A stretch of 64,000 nucleotides of DNA, taken from NCBI RefSeq assembly GCF_003063475.1, contig NZ_NESP01000001.1:1426001-1490000 (forward strand), in the 5' to 3' direction. The stretch's first letter is position 1, and each line of letters begins with the position of its first letter. Shown here one piece after another: positions 1 through 8,682 of this stretch. Made by a program: the position numbers and the translations under genes. Source of the DNA: Limnohabitans curvus (GTDB lineage: Bacteria; Pseudomonadota; Gammaproteobacteria; Burkholderiales; Burkholderiaceae_C). The notes below the pieces were generated by a model. That model did no database searches, was not told the origin of the DNA, and saw nothing but the letters and a program-made list of their open reading frames with translations.

Positions 1-429
1 CACTTGTTTGGCACGCGCCGCTTGGTCCACAGGCGGCTCGCCAAATTTCTTTCGCCAGACTTCGCGGGCTCGCTCAAGCTCGGTGCTGCGCATCTCTTGC
101 ACGGCTTCGGCGATGGCCTCGACAGGCAACCCCTTGGCTTGCAATTCTTGACGCACCCGGGATGCACCGAGCTTGCGAGAACGGCTATTGACCACCGACT
201 CCACCACACGCTGTTCGTTGATGAAGTCTTTGGCCTGCAAAAAATCCAAAGCCTCGGCCAGCTCGCCCGGTGTTTCTTCAAAGGGTTTGAGCTTGCGCTC
301 TAACTCAAAGCGCGAGTGCTCGCGTTGCGACAGCAAGCGCAAGGCTCGGCCTTTGAGCGAGATTTGAAACCCCTTGGCCCTTTTCGCCTGAGGTTTCTCG
401 TCTCCGTTTGAATCAACGTCGTGTGTCAC
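1..429 (-). CDS. recX: Recombination regulator RecX (3' end cut by window edge)
   Basis: RecX binds RecA and its nucleoprotein filament and modulates recombinase activity. The minus strand from 429 reads as a continuous helical protein, with the typical RecX opening (FQISLKGRALRLLSQREHSR) after about 20 variable residues, then FLQAKDFINEQRVVESVVNSRSRKLG. About 143 residues are visible and the C-terminal part lies outside the window. The start is taken as GTG at 429 because no ATG is available and the upstream stretch up to the recA stop is only 36 bases; the ribosome-binding site is weak. It lies directly downstream of recA, the usual recA-recX arrangement, and is probably cotranscribed with it. 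Confidence 0.88.
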   Translation of the reverse strand, partial: MTHDVDSNGDEKPQAKRAKGFQISLKGRALRLLSQREHSRFELERKLKPFEETPGELAEALDFLQAKDFINEQRVVESVVNSRSRKLGASRVRQELQAKGLPVEAIAEAVQEMRSTELERAREVWRKKFGEPPVDQAARAKQV

Positions 430-465
430 GAAACTGGCTTTTTGGTTGACGCTTTTGAGCGAGCG

Positions 466-1596
466 TTAAGCCACCACGCCATCGGCATCTGCGTCCGCAG
501 CGCCTTTGGCTTCTTTGGCAGCCTTAGAGGCCTTGGGCGCTTTTTCTTCTTTGGCCGCAGGTGCATCTACACCGCCAGCCAACAAAGGAATACCCAAAGA
601 TTCGCGCACCTTGTTTTCGATTTCAAAAGCCAAGGCTTCGTTTTCACGCAAGAACTCACGGGCGTTGTCACGGCCCTGGCCGATTTTTTCGCCGTTGTAG
701 GCATACCAAGCACCCGACTTTTCAATGACTTTGGCGTTCACGCCCATGTCAATGATTTCGCCTTGGCGGCTGATGCCCTCACCAAACAAGATGTCGAACT
801 CGGCTGTCTTGAAAGGAGGCGCCACTTTGTTTTTCACCACTTTGACTTTGGTCTCGTTACCCACGGCCTCGTCACCACGCTTGATGGTGCCCGTGCGGCG
901 AATGTCCAAGCGCACCGAGGCGTAGAACTTGAGCGCGTTACCACCCGTGGTGGTTTCGGGCGAGCCGAACATCACGCCAATCTTCATGCGGATTTGGTTG
1001 ATGAAGATGACCGTGCAGTTGGTCTTCTTGATGGAAGCCGTCAATTTACGCAGTGCTTGGCTCATCAAACGGGCTTGCAAGCCTGGCAATGAATCACCCA
1101 TGTCGCCTTCGAGTTCGGCTTTAGGTGTCAAGGCAGCCACAGAGTCGATGACGACCAAATCGACCGCGCCTGAACGCACCAAGCTGTCGACCACTTCGAG
1201 GGCTTGTTCGCCGGTGTCGGGCTGGCTAATGAGCAAGTCTTGCAAGTTCACGCCGAGTTTTTGGGCGTATTGAGAATCCAAGGCGTGCTCAGCATCCACA
1301 AACGCGCAGGTGCCGCCTTGCTTTTGCATTTCAGCGATGACTTGCAAGGTGAGGGTGGTTTTGCCGGACGACTCAGGGCCGTAGATTTCAATCACGCGGC
1401 CACGGGGCAAACCGCCCACGCCCAAGGCGATGTCCAAACCCAAAGAGCCTGTGGAGACAACTTGGATGTCGTCAATCACTTCGCCTTCGCCCAAGCGCAT
1501 GATGGTGCCCTTGCCGAATTGTTTTTCAATTTGCGCCAAGGCGGCTTGGAGGGCTTTGGCTTTTTCGCTGTCAGCGACGATGGGTTTGCTGTTCAT
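466..1596 (-). CDS. recA: Recombinase RecA
   Basis: RecA is the ATP-dependent strand-exchange protein and the co-protease that triggers LexA cleavage in the SOS response. The 376-residue protein has Walker A GPESSGKT at residues 73-80, the Walker B-like [10 protein letters not shown], and the DNA-binding loop region with INQIRMKIG. It is slightly longer than E. coli RecA because of an Ala/Lys/Asp-rich acidic tail of about 30 residues at the C-terminus, which is common in Burkholderiales. ATG at 1596 is preceded by a GGAG-type ribosome-binding site. recX follows 36 bases later. A palindrome resembling a LexA operator lies upstream (see 1656-1673). Confidence 0.98.
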   Translation of the reverse strand: MNSKPIVADSEKAKALQAALAQIEKQFGKGTIMRLGEGEVIDDIQVVSTGSLGLDIALGVGGLPRGRVIEIYGPESSGKTTLTLQVIAEMQKQGGTCAFVDAEHALDSQYAQKLGVNLQDLLISQPDTGEQALEVVDSLVRSGAVDLVVIDSVAALTPKAELEGDMGDSLPGLQARLMSQALRKLTASIKKTNCTVIFINQIRMKIGVMFGSPETTTGGNALKFYASVRLDIRRTGTIKRGDEAVGNETKVKVVKNKVAPPFKTAEFDILFGEGISRQGEIIDMGVNAKVIEKSGAWYAYNGEKIGQGRDNAREFLRENEALAFEIENKVRESLGIPLLAGGVDAPAAKEEKAPKASKAAKEAKGAADADADGVVA

Positions 1597-1655
1597 AAAA
1601 ATCTCCGTGGAATCAAGGGCTTACCGAGAGTGTCTAGTTACTGTGTTTAACAACA

Positions 1656-1673
1656 ACTGGATGCTTGACCAGT
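1656..1673. promoter_or_regulatory. Candidate LexA (SOS) operator upstream of recA
   Basis: An 18-base perfect-arm palindrome, ACTGG-N8-CCAGT, sits about 60-77 bases upstream of the recA start. It keeps the essential CTG-N10-CAG core of the E. coli-type LexA box but has CTGG/CCAG rather than CTGT/ACAG. The position fits a recA operator. The MarR gene reads in the opposite direction about 65 bases away, so it could share the site. Confidence 0.45.
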
Positions 1674-1724
1674 ACTTTAACGCAAAGTCAAAACTTGTAA
1701 ACACTTTTTTTGGTCAGTTTGCCT

Positions 1725-1730
1725 TACTAT
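1725..1730 (+). promoter_or_regulatory. Candidate -10 box of a leaderless marR mRNA
   Basis: TACTAT lies six bases before the ATG at 1737 and no Shine-Dalgarno sequence is present. Initiation about seven bases after the box would put the 5' end at the start codon. No good -35 box was seen, so the call is tentative. Confidence 0.3.
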
Positions 1731-1736
1731 ATAAAC

Positions 1737-2246
1737 ATGGCTTCTTCCCCCTCGTTTTCTAACCAGCAAGACTGGCGGCAAGTTCACTTGGGCCGCTTGC
1801 TGGGCCACGCCATGCGCCGCTTTGACGCACGTGTGCTGCAACTGATGGCGCAGAACGAAGATGTGCCGCTGGCCCTGTCTAACCTCGCGGCCCGCGCACA
1901 GGTCAGCGCGGCGCACATTCACATCACGCGCCATCTCAGCCTTGAGGGCTCACGTCTGATCGAGTTGGCCGCCAGTGCCGGCATGACCAAGCAAGCCATG
2001 GGCGACTTGGTCACCCAGTGCGAAGCCTGGGGCTTGGTGCAACGCACGCACGACCCGCAAGACGCCCGCGCGCGGCGCATTGTGTTCACCGAAACGGGCT
2101 TGGCTTGGCTACGCGCTTTTGAGCAAGCGGTGGCGCAAACCGAGGCGGAATTCAAACAAGAAGTCGGCAACGATGTGGCCACAGTGGTCAGCTTAGGGTT
2201 GGAGGCCTATGCGGGGGCCTACTCGGACCTAGAATCGCAGCGCTGA
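1737..2246 (+). CDS. MarR-family winged-helix transcriptional regulator
   Basis: A 169-residue DNA-binding protein. The N-terminal helical part (LGRLLGHAMRRFDARVLQLM) is followed by a winged helix with LIELAASAGMTKQAMGDLVTQCEAWGLV and a wing marked by DPQDARARR, the DxRxxR feature of MarR proteins. Such proteins usually repress their own or neighbouring genes and release DNA on binding small phenolic or oxidant ligands. The ligand cannot be read from the sequence. It is divergent from recA and lies upstream of a two-component system. ATG at 1737 is chosen over an in-frame TTG at 1710, which would add nine unconserved residues. Confidence 0.85.
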   Translation: MASSPSFSNQQDWRQVHLGRLLGHAMRRFDARVLQLMAQNEDVPLALSNLAARAQVSAAHIHITRHLSLEGSRLIELAASAGMTKQAMGDLVTQCEAWGLVQRTHDPQDARARRIVFTETGLAWLRAFEQAVAQTEAEFKQEVGNDVATVVSLGLEAYAGAYSDLESQR

Positions 2247-2283
2247 ACCTTCTAAAAAACACAAACAAAGTTGGAGACAACAC

Positions 2284-2958
<675 letters not shown>

Positions 2959-2976
2959 ACACACCTCCACACGGGC

Positions 2977-4419
2977 ATGGCAAAGCTGTTTAGGCGCGAG
3001 CAACACTCGCTGTTTGGCGAGATTTTGGATTGGATGCTCACGCCGCTGCTGCTGCTGTGGCCAGTCAGCTTGGCGCTGACCTGGCTGGTGGCACAAAACA
3101 TTGCGGGCCGCCCGTTTGACCGTGGCTTGGAATACAACGTGCAAGCCCTCGCGCAGCTTGTCAAGAGCGACCAAACGCGCATGTATTTCAACTTGCCTTT
3201 GCCCGCACGAGAAATTTTGCGCGCCGACGAAGCCGACTTGATTTACTACCAAGTGCTGGGCACACGCGGCGAATTTGTCAGCGGCGAGCGCGACTTTCCG
3301 CTGCCCCCCGACGAAGAAAAACCTTTGCCCAGTGAAGTGCGCATTCGCGATGACGAAATGCGCGGTGCCGATGTGCGCGTGGCCTACACCTGGGTGCGCG
3401 TGGACGTGCCGGGCGCCAAGCCCGTGCTGGTGCAAGTGGGCGAAACGCTAGAGAAGCGCTCGGTGCTGGCCACCGAAATTATCAAAGGCGTGATGCTGCC
3501 GCAGTTCGTCATCTTGCCGCTGGCCGTGTTGCTGGTCTGGCTGGCTTTGGCGCGCGGCATTCGCCCGCTCAACAAACTCGAAGAGCGCATTCGCTTGCGT
3601 AAACCCGATGACTTGAGCCCGTTGGATGAATCTGCGGTGCCGCAAGAAGTGGCCCCGCTAGTGGCATCCATCAACGACTTGCTCACACGACTCAAAGAAT
3701 CCATCGCCACCCAAAAACGCTTTTTGGCCGACGCCGCGCATCAGCTCAAAACACCGCTGGCGGGTTTGCGCATGCAAGCCGACTTGGCGCAACGCGCGGA
3801 CTCGAGTGCGGATGAACTCAAGCAATCGCTCAAGCTCATTGGCCGCGCCAGCATTCGTGCCACGCACACGGTGAACCAACTGCTGTCCTTGGCGCGCGCC
3901 GAAAGCGGCAGCACCAACATCGCGCGCAGCCCCTGCGATTTGGTGAGCTTGGTGAGTGATGTGATTCAAGACTCGCTGCCCCGCGCCATGGACAAATACA
4001 TTGACTTGGGCTACGAAGGCGCAGCGTCTGGCAGCACCGGCGTGCGCGTGATGGGCAACCCCACGCTGCTGAAAGAAATGGTGCGCAACCTGGTCGACAA
4101 CGCCATCAACTACACGCCCTCCACAGCTGACAATCCAGGTGTCATTACCGTGCGTTTGCTCGCCGACAAATTTGGCAAAGTGGTGGTGGTGCAGGTGGAA
4201 GATTCGGGCCCCGGCATTCCAGAGGCGGAACGCGATTTGGTGTTCCAGCCCTTCTACCGCGCCTTGGGCACCGAGGCCGATGGCTCGGGCTTAGGCCTGC
4301 CCATCGTGATGGAGATTGCACACCAACACGCGGCGGTGGTGACGTTGGAAGATGCTTATCCTGGCAAACCCATGCCGGGCGCTCGGTTCACAGTGCGTTT
4401 CTCGAATACGCAGGCTTGA
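2977..4419 (+). CDS. Sensor histidine kinase, TctE/QseC-like
   Basis: A 480-residue inner-membrane kinase. A TctE-type N-terminal domain has a membrane segment at about 20-40 and a periplasmic domain to about 170. A second membrane segment (PQFVILPLAVLLVWLALA) follows, then HAMP, the dimerisation domain with phospho-His H255 in DAAHQLKTPL, and an ATPase domain with N box NLVDNAINY, G1 DSGPGIP and G2 GSGLGLPI. It phosphorylates the response regulator encoded 18 bases upstream. It ends 33 bases from the convergent fbpC, which makes an iron or iron-citrate signal possible, but that is only guilt by association. Confidence 0.92.
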   Translation: MAKLFRREQHSLFGEILDWMLTPLLLLWPVSLALTWLVAQNIAGRPFDRGLEYNVQALAQLVKSDQTRMYFNLPLPAREILRADEADLIYYQVLGTRGEFVSGERDFPLPPDEEKPLPSEVRIRDDEMRGADVRVAYTWVRVDVPGAKPVLVQVGETLEKRSVLATEIIKGVMLPQFVILPLAVLLVWLALARGIRPLNKLEERIRLRKPDDLSPLDESAVPQEVAPLVASINDLLTRLKESIATQKRFLADAAHQLKTPLAGLRMQADLAQRADSSADELKQSLKLIGRASIRATHTVNQLLSLARAESGSTNIARSPCDLVSLVSDVIQDSLPRAMDKYIDLGYEGAASGSTGVRVMGNPTLLKEMVRNLVDNAINYTPSTADNPGVITVRLLADKFGKVVVVQVEDSGPGIPEAERDLVFQPFYRALGTEADGSGLGLPIVMEIAHQHAAVVTLEDAYPGKPMPGARFTVRFSNTQA

Positions 4420-4452
4420 TGCACGCGGCTTGCCAGCCTCTGAGGTAGTGGC

Positions 4453-5643
4453 TTAAACCGAAGGCTTCACGTGAAAGTGAATCGGCTGCTCATGCGATGA
4501 CTCATGTGCATGTGCGTGGTCATGCGGCGCTTCGTGCTCGGCGCACGGCATGTTGCACAAGTCGTGGCCGTTCACCGGGCAAGCGCGGTTGAACGTGACC
4601 ACATGGTCCACCTCGGCGCGAATGCCAATCCACTCGCCGACTTTGTGGTCGTGATGGCTGGGCACATGGGCCATCACCGTCTCGCCGGTCTTCAAGCGCA
4701 AGGTGTACAAAAACTCTGAACCGCGAAATGATTTGCGAATGATTTCGGCCTTCACCGGCGCATCGTCGTCATGCACGATATCGTCGGCGCGCAACAACAC
4801 ATCGCACTCACCTGATGCAAAAGTGCAGGGCAGCGGACACTCGGCCACATCCATCAAATCACCCATGGGCGTGTGAACCACGACTTGGTTGTTCACCTCT
4901 TGCAAAGTGGCGGGCGTGAACACACCGTGACCAATGAACTCGGCCACAAAGCGCGTGGCAGGGCGGTGGTACAGCGTGTAGGCATCGTCCCACTGGTGCA
5001 AGCGACCTTCGGACATGACGCCAATCACATCACCAATCGCAAAGGCTTCCATTTGGTCGTGCGTCACAAACAAGGCGGTGGTTTGTGCCTCTTTCAAAAT
5101 ACCGCGCACTTCCAAGGCCAAACGTTCGCGCAACTCCACATCGAGGTTGGAGAATGGCTCGTCCAGCAACAGCAGTTGCGGCTTGGGCGCCAACGCGCGG
5201 GCCAAAGCCACGCGTTGTTGCTGGCCACCCGACAACTCGTGCGGAAAACGTTGTGCGCTGGTGCTCAAGCCCACGAGGGCCAGCACCTCACGCACACGCG
5301 CCTCGCGCTCGGCACGGGGCTGCTTGTGCAAGCCAAAGCTCACGTTGTCATGCACAGTCAAATGCGGAAAGAGGGCGTAGTCTTGAAACACCATGCCAAT
5401 GCGTCGCGCTTCGGGTGCCACATGCACGGAGGCACTGCTGACCACCGATTGGGCCAAACGAATTTCGCCCGCGCTGGCACGCTCTAGGCCAGCCACCGCA
5501 CGCAACAGCGTGGTCTTGCCGCAGCCCGAAGGGCCAATGAGCACGCCCATTTCACCCGCACGCAGTCCCAAAGTCACGCGGTCCACCGACGGGCGGGGGC
5601 GTTCTGGATAGCTGACGGAGAGCTGGGCGACATCTAAAAACAT
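4453..5643 (-). CDS. fbpC: Ferric iron ABC transporter ATP-binding protein FbpC, with His-rich tail
   Basis: The ATPase that powers ferric-iron import through the FbpB permease. In 396 residues the ABC domain shows Walker A GPSGCGKT (37-44), the Q-loop region GMVFQDYALFPHLTV, signature LSGGQQQR and Walker B LLLLDEPFSNLD. A C-terminal TOBE-like regulatory domain follows. The last 42 residues are unusual, with three Cys and nine His including a DHAHAH run, which looks like a metal-binding tail. The gene is divergent from fbpB, with 60 bases between the two ATGs. There is no Shine-Dalgarno sequence; a TACAAT box lies six bases before the ATG. Iron is inferred from the FbpA-like binding protein nearby. 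Confidence 0.9.
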   Translation of the reverse strand: MFLDVAQLSVSYPERPRPSVDRVTLGLRAGEMGVLIGPSGCGKTTLLRAVAGLERASAGEIRLAQSVVSSASVHVAPEARRIGMVFQDYALFPHLTVHDNVSFGLHKQPRAEREARVREVLALVGLSTSAQRFPHELSGGQQQRVALARALAPKPQLLLLDEPFSNLDVELRERLALEVRGILKEAQTTALFVTHDQMEAFAIGDVIGVMSEGRLHQWDDAYTLYHRPATRFVAEFIGHGVFTPATLQEVNNQVVVHTPMGDLMDVAECPLPCTFASGECDVLLRADDIVHDDDAPVKAEIIRKSFRGSEFLYTLRLKTGETVMAHVPSHHDHKVGEWIGIRAEVDHVVTFNRACPVNGHDLCNMPCAEHEAPHDHAHAHESSHEQPIHFHVKPSV

Positions 5644-5649
5644 AAGCTC

Positions 5650-5655
5650 ATTGTA
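5650..5655 (-). promoter_or_regulatory. Candidate -10 box of a leaderless fbpC mRNA
   Basis: TACAAT on the minus strand is separated by six bases from the fbpC ATG at 5643, and no ribosome-binding site lies between. The same hexamer occurs at the mirror position for fbpB. Confidence 0.4.
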
Positions 5656-5692
5656 GAGAGGGCGCTTTAACGCTATGCCGTGTGCGGCTACC

Positions 5693-5698
5693 TACAAT
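5693..5698 (+). promoter_or_regulatory. Candidate -10 box of a leaderless fbpB mRNA
   Basis: TACAAT is separated by five bases from the fbpB ATG at 5704, with no ribosome-binding site. It is the mirror partner of the fbpC -10 box 38 bases away. Confidence 0.4.
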
Positions 5699-5703
5699 GC
5701 CGC

Positions 5704-7323
5704 ATGGTTTTTAGCTCCCGCTTGTTTTTACGCTGTGTGTTGGTCGTGCTGGCCTTGCTGTTGGCACTGCCGGTGTTGACCGTGCTGTTTTCCTGGGCAC
5801 AGTGGAACGACGCCTCAGCCAGCATCTTGGCCGAGATGGCCAGCACCGTGCTTCCCGACTACGTGGGCACCTCATTGCTGTTGTGCGCCTTGGTGAGCGT
5901 GGGCGTCATCAGCATGGGCACGGTGTCTGCGGCGGCGGTGACCTTGTTTGACTTTCCAATGCGCCGCAGCTTGGAATGGGCGCTGCTCTTGCCACTGGCC
6001 ATGCCAGCGTATGTGGTGGCCTATGCCTACACCGACTACTTGCAATTCAGCGGTCCGCTGCAAACCGGCATTCGTGCGGCGTTTGGCCTTGAGGGTCGAG
6101 TGTTTCCCGAAGTGCGCAATGTGTGGGGGGCAGCGTGTGTGTTCACGCTTGCGCTTTATCCCTATGTGTATTTGTTGGCTCGCACCGCGCTATCTGAACG
6201 CGCCAACCATTTGATGGAAGCCGCACGTTTGCTGGGCGCACCTTTGTCGCGCCGCATCATGCGCGTGGCCTTGCCGCTGGCCCGCCCTGCGATTGCCGCT
6301 GGCACCGCGTTGGCCTTGATGGAAACCTTGGCTGACTTTGGTGTGTCGAGCTACTTTGGCATTCAAACCTTCACCGCAGGTATTTACAAAGCCTGGTTGG
6401 TGATGGACAACCGCATTGCAGCAGCGCAGTTGGCCACTTTGCTGCTCATCGTGGTGGTGGCGTTGTTGGCCGCAGAGCAACGCGCGCAATCGCGTTTGCG
6501 TTTTTCTAGCGCACGTGCCGACCGTCACAGCAGTGAATCGCAACCGTTGAAGTTGCATGGCTTGTCTGCTGCGTTTGTGTGGACCTTGTGCGTGTTGCCC
6601 GTGTTGTGTGGTTTTGTGTTGCCCGTGCTCTTCATGGTGCGCGCCTTGCTGCAAGGCGACGGCGTGGTGGACTTGCCTTGGGACCGCTTCATGCAATGGT
6701 CGCTCACCAGTTTGTCGTTGGGCGGCATGACGGCTTTGTTGGCGGTGGGTGCTGCGCTGCTGCTGGCCGCACAAGCCCGCTTGCATCCCAACTGGCTCAC
6801 GCGTCAGGCCATGGGCGTGGTGAGCTTGGGCTATGCCGTGCCGGGCGCGGTGATTGTGGTGGGCTTGCTCTTGCCCGTGGGCTGGGTGCAAGCCACTTGG
6901 CCGCAATCGGGCGTGGGCTTTTGGCTGACCGCCACGGTGCTGGGTTTGGTCTGGGCGTACTTGGTGCGCTTTGTGGCCGTGGCTTTGCAATCGGTGCAAA
7001 GCGGCTACGCGCGCGTGCCTGCTTCGCTGGACGACAGCGCGCGCATGCTGGGCACATCGGGCTTGTCGCTGGTGCGCCGCGTGCATTGGCCTTTGCTGAA
7101 AAAACCATTGGCAGCGGCTACGCTGCTGGTGCTGGTGGATGTGATGAAAGAGCTGCCCGCCACCTTGGTGCTGCGCCCCTTCAACACCGACACCTTGGCC
7201 GTCATGGCCTACCAATTGGCGCGTGATGAACGCTTGGGCGAAGCCGCTTTGCCCTCGTTGGCTTTGGTGCTGGTGGGCTTGTTGCCGGTCATCTTGCTGA
7301 GCCGCACCTTGCGCCGCAGCTGA
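5704..7323 (+). CDS. fbpB: Ferric iron ABC transporter permease FbpB
   Basis: An inner-membrane permease of 539 residues built from two fused BPD-transporter domains, about 12 predicted membrane helices. Each half carries an EAA-type loop that contacts the ATPase: EAARLLGAPLSRRIMRVALPL in the first half and SARMLGTSGLSLVRRVHWPL in the second. Length and duplicated layout match FbpB/SfuB iron permeases. ATG at 5704 is preferred; an in-frame GTG at 5680 would add eight residues but would lie upstream of the TACAAT box. FbpC is divergent and FbpA lies 111 bases downstream. It would pass iron delivered by FbpA into the cytoplasm using FbpC. Confidence 0.92.
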   Translation: MVFSSRLFLRCVLVVLALLLALPVLTVLFSWAQWNDASASILAEMASTVLPDYVGTSLLLCALVSVGVISMGTVSAAAVTLFDFPMRRSLEWALLLPLAMPAYVVAYAYTDYLQFSGPLQTGIRAAFGLEGRVFPEVRNVWGAACVFTLALYPYVYLLARTALSERANHLMEAARLLGAPLSRRIMRVALPLARPAIAAGTALALMETLADFGVSSYFGIQTFTAGIYKAWLVMDNRIAAAQLATLLLIVVVALLAAEQRAQSRLRFSSARADRHSSESQPLKLHGLSAAFVWTLCVLPVLCGFVLPVLFMVRALLQGDGVVDLPWDRFMQWSLTSLSLGGMTALLAVGAALLLAAQARLHPNWLTRQAMGVVSLGYAVPGAVIVVGLLLPVGWVQATWPQSGVGFWLTATVLGLVWAYLVRFVAVALQSVQSGYARVPASLDDSARMLGTSGLSLVRRVHWPLLKKPLAAATLLVLVDVMKELPATLVLRPFNTDTLAVMAYQLARDERLGEAALPSLALVLVGLLPVILLSRTLRRS

Positions 7324-7376
7324 CTCTGCGCGGCAAAACCTGCACTTTCGGCAGGGGCATTTGATCCAAGTCAAAT

Positions 7377-7395
7377 GATAATGATTCGCATTTGA
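7377..7395. promoter_or_regulatory. Candidate Fur box upstream of fbpA
   Basis: The 19 bases from 7377 match the GATAATGATAATCATTATC consensus at 13 of 19 positions, including an unbroken GATAATGAT left arm. The box lies 40-58 bases before the fbpA start, where Fur with iron would block transcription. Confidence 0.7.
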
Positions 7396-7434
7396 TGTAA
7401 ACTCCATCCAAGCTTTTTAACTTGGAGTCGCCAC

Positions 7435-8493
7435 ATGCGTCGCACCCTCACCGTTTTGTCGTTGGCCATTTCCGCCGTATCTGCTGGTTTATTCAGCACT
7501 ACAGCCTTTGCCGACGAACAGGTCATCAACCTCTACTCAGCCCGCCACTACCCCACCGACGAAGCGCTGTACAGCGACTTCACCAAAGCCACGGGCATCA
7601 AGATCAACCGCGTCGATTCGGACGACGCAGGCATCATCGCCCGCCTCAAGGCTGAAGGCACCGCATCGCCCGCTGACGTCATCTTGCTGGTAGACGCCGC
7701 CCGCTTGTGGAAAGGCGAAGTCGATGGCATGTTCTTGCCCATCAAGTCCAAAACTTTAGAAACCGCTGTGCCCACACAACTGCGCGCCAAGCCCTCTGAC
7801 GATGGCGGCACCGCTTGGTTTGGTTTGTCCACCCGCGCTCGCGTGGTGGTGTACGACAAGCTCAAGGTCAAGCGTGAAGACGTGGACACCTACGAAGAGC
7901 TGGCCGACCCCAAAAACAAAGGCAAGCTGTGCATCCGCTCAGGCTCGCACCCGTACAACCTGAGCTTGTTTGGCGCGATGACCGAACACCTCGGCCCAGC
8001 CGCCACAGAGACGTGGCTCAAAGGCATGGTCGACAACATGGCACGCGCCCCCAAAGGCGGTGACACCGACCAAATCAAAGCGGTGGCCAGCGGCGAATGC
8101 GGCATTGCGGTGACCAACACCTATTACTTGGCGCGTTTGATGCGCTCCACCAACCCCGCCGAAAAAGCGGTGGCCGAACGCGTGGGCGTGGTGTTCCCCA
8201 ACCAACAAAGCTGGGGCACACACGTGAACGTGGCCGGCGGAGCGGTGGCGCGGTACTCGAAGAACCAAACCAACGCCGTGAAGTTTTTGGAATACCTCGT
8301 CAGCCCCGAAGCGCAAAACCACTTTGCCAACGGCAACAACGAGTGGCCCGTGGTCAAGGGCATGAAGCTGGACAACCCAGCCCTCAAAGCCATGACCGGC
8401 GGCAACTTCAAAAGCGAGCTGGTGCCCATCAGCGCCGTGGGCATGAACCAAATCAAGGTGCAACAAATGTTGGACCGTGTGGGTTTCAAGTAA
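7435..8493 (+). CDS. fbpA: Ferric iron ABC transporter substrate-binding protein FbpA
   Basis: A 352-residue periplasmic iron-binding protein. A Sec signal peptide of 26 residues ends at STTAFA, and mature DEQVINLYSARHYPTDEALY is the characteristic FbpA opening. The adjacent tyrosines Y230-Y231 in TNTYYLARL match the Tyr pair that ligates ferric iron in this family. The NxSxWGTHVNVAG and ANGNNEWPVV segments are also typical. It has a GGAG ribosome-binding site and its own Fur box, so it can be made in excess of the permease as is usual for binding proteins. Its partners FbpB and FbpC lie directly upstream. Confidence 0.95.
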   Translation: MRRTLTVLSLAISAVSAGLFSTTAFADEQVINLYSARHYPTDEALYSDFTKATGIKINRVDSDDAGIIARLKAEGTASPADVILLVDAARLWKGEVDGMFLPIKSKTLETAVPTQLRAKPSDDGGTAWFGLSTRARVVVYDKLKVKREDVDTYEELADPKNKGKLCIRSGSHPYNLSLFGAMTEHLGPAATETWLKGMVDNMARAPKGGDTDQIKAVASGECGIAVTNTYYLARLMRSTNPAEKAVAERVGVVFPNQQSWGTHVNVAGGAVARYSKNQTNAVKFLEYLVSPEAQNHFANGNNEWPVVKGMKLDNPALKAMTGGNFKSELVPISAVGMNQIKVQQMLDRVGFK

Positions 8494-8506
8494 GCACCTG
8501 CCTCAC

Positions 8507-8567
8507 GCACCGCGCACCCCGCGCGGTGCCCAGCACTGAGGCGCAAAGCATAGAAATTTTTGCGCCT
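8507..8567. repeat. Two strong inverted repeats between fbpA and the siderophore receptor
   Basis: A 9-base stem GCACCGCGC/GCGCGGTGC with five-base loop (8507-8529) is followed ten bases later by a second 9-base stem AGGCGCAAA/TTTGCGCCT with an 11-base loop (8539-8567). Neither has a downstream T-run. The first may be a terminator or 3' stabiliser of fbpA; the second could be an operator for the receptor gene. The remaining bases up to 8682 show no clear Fur box. Confidence 0.6.
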
Positions 8568-8682
8568 GAACTTTTCGGCCAGCCAACAAACCCTGTGTTT
8601 GTCGCCCTCCGTGCAAGGGCGTGTAGCCAGCCTCTGATCACAACTGCCGACTTGGTTCGGCGACTACTTTCGGAGCTTCTCC

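Noticed and set aside
4464..4478. TTCACGTGAAA, similar to the parS core
   Set aside because: The outer bases do not match the 16-base parS consensus and the site lies inside the fbpC coding region about 44 kb from dnaA; palindrome by chance is likely.
6190..7407. 405-codon open frame opposite fbpB
   Set aside because: Extremely His/Gln-rich translation caused by the complement of Leu/Val/Ala codons in the permease; not a gene.
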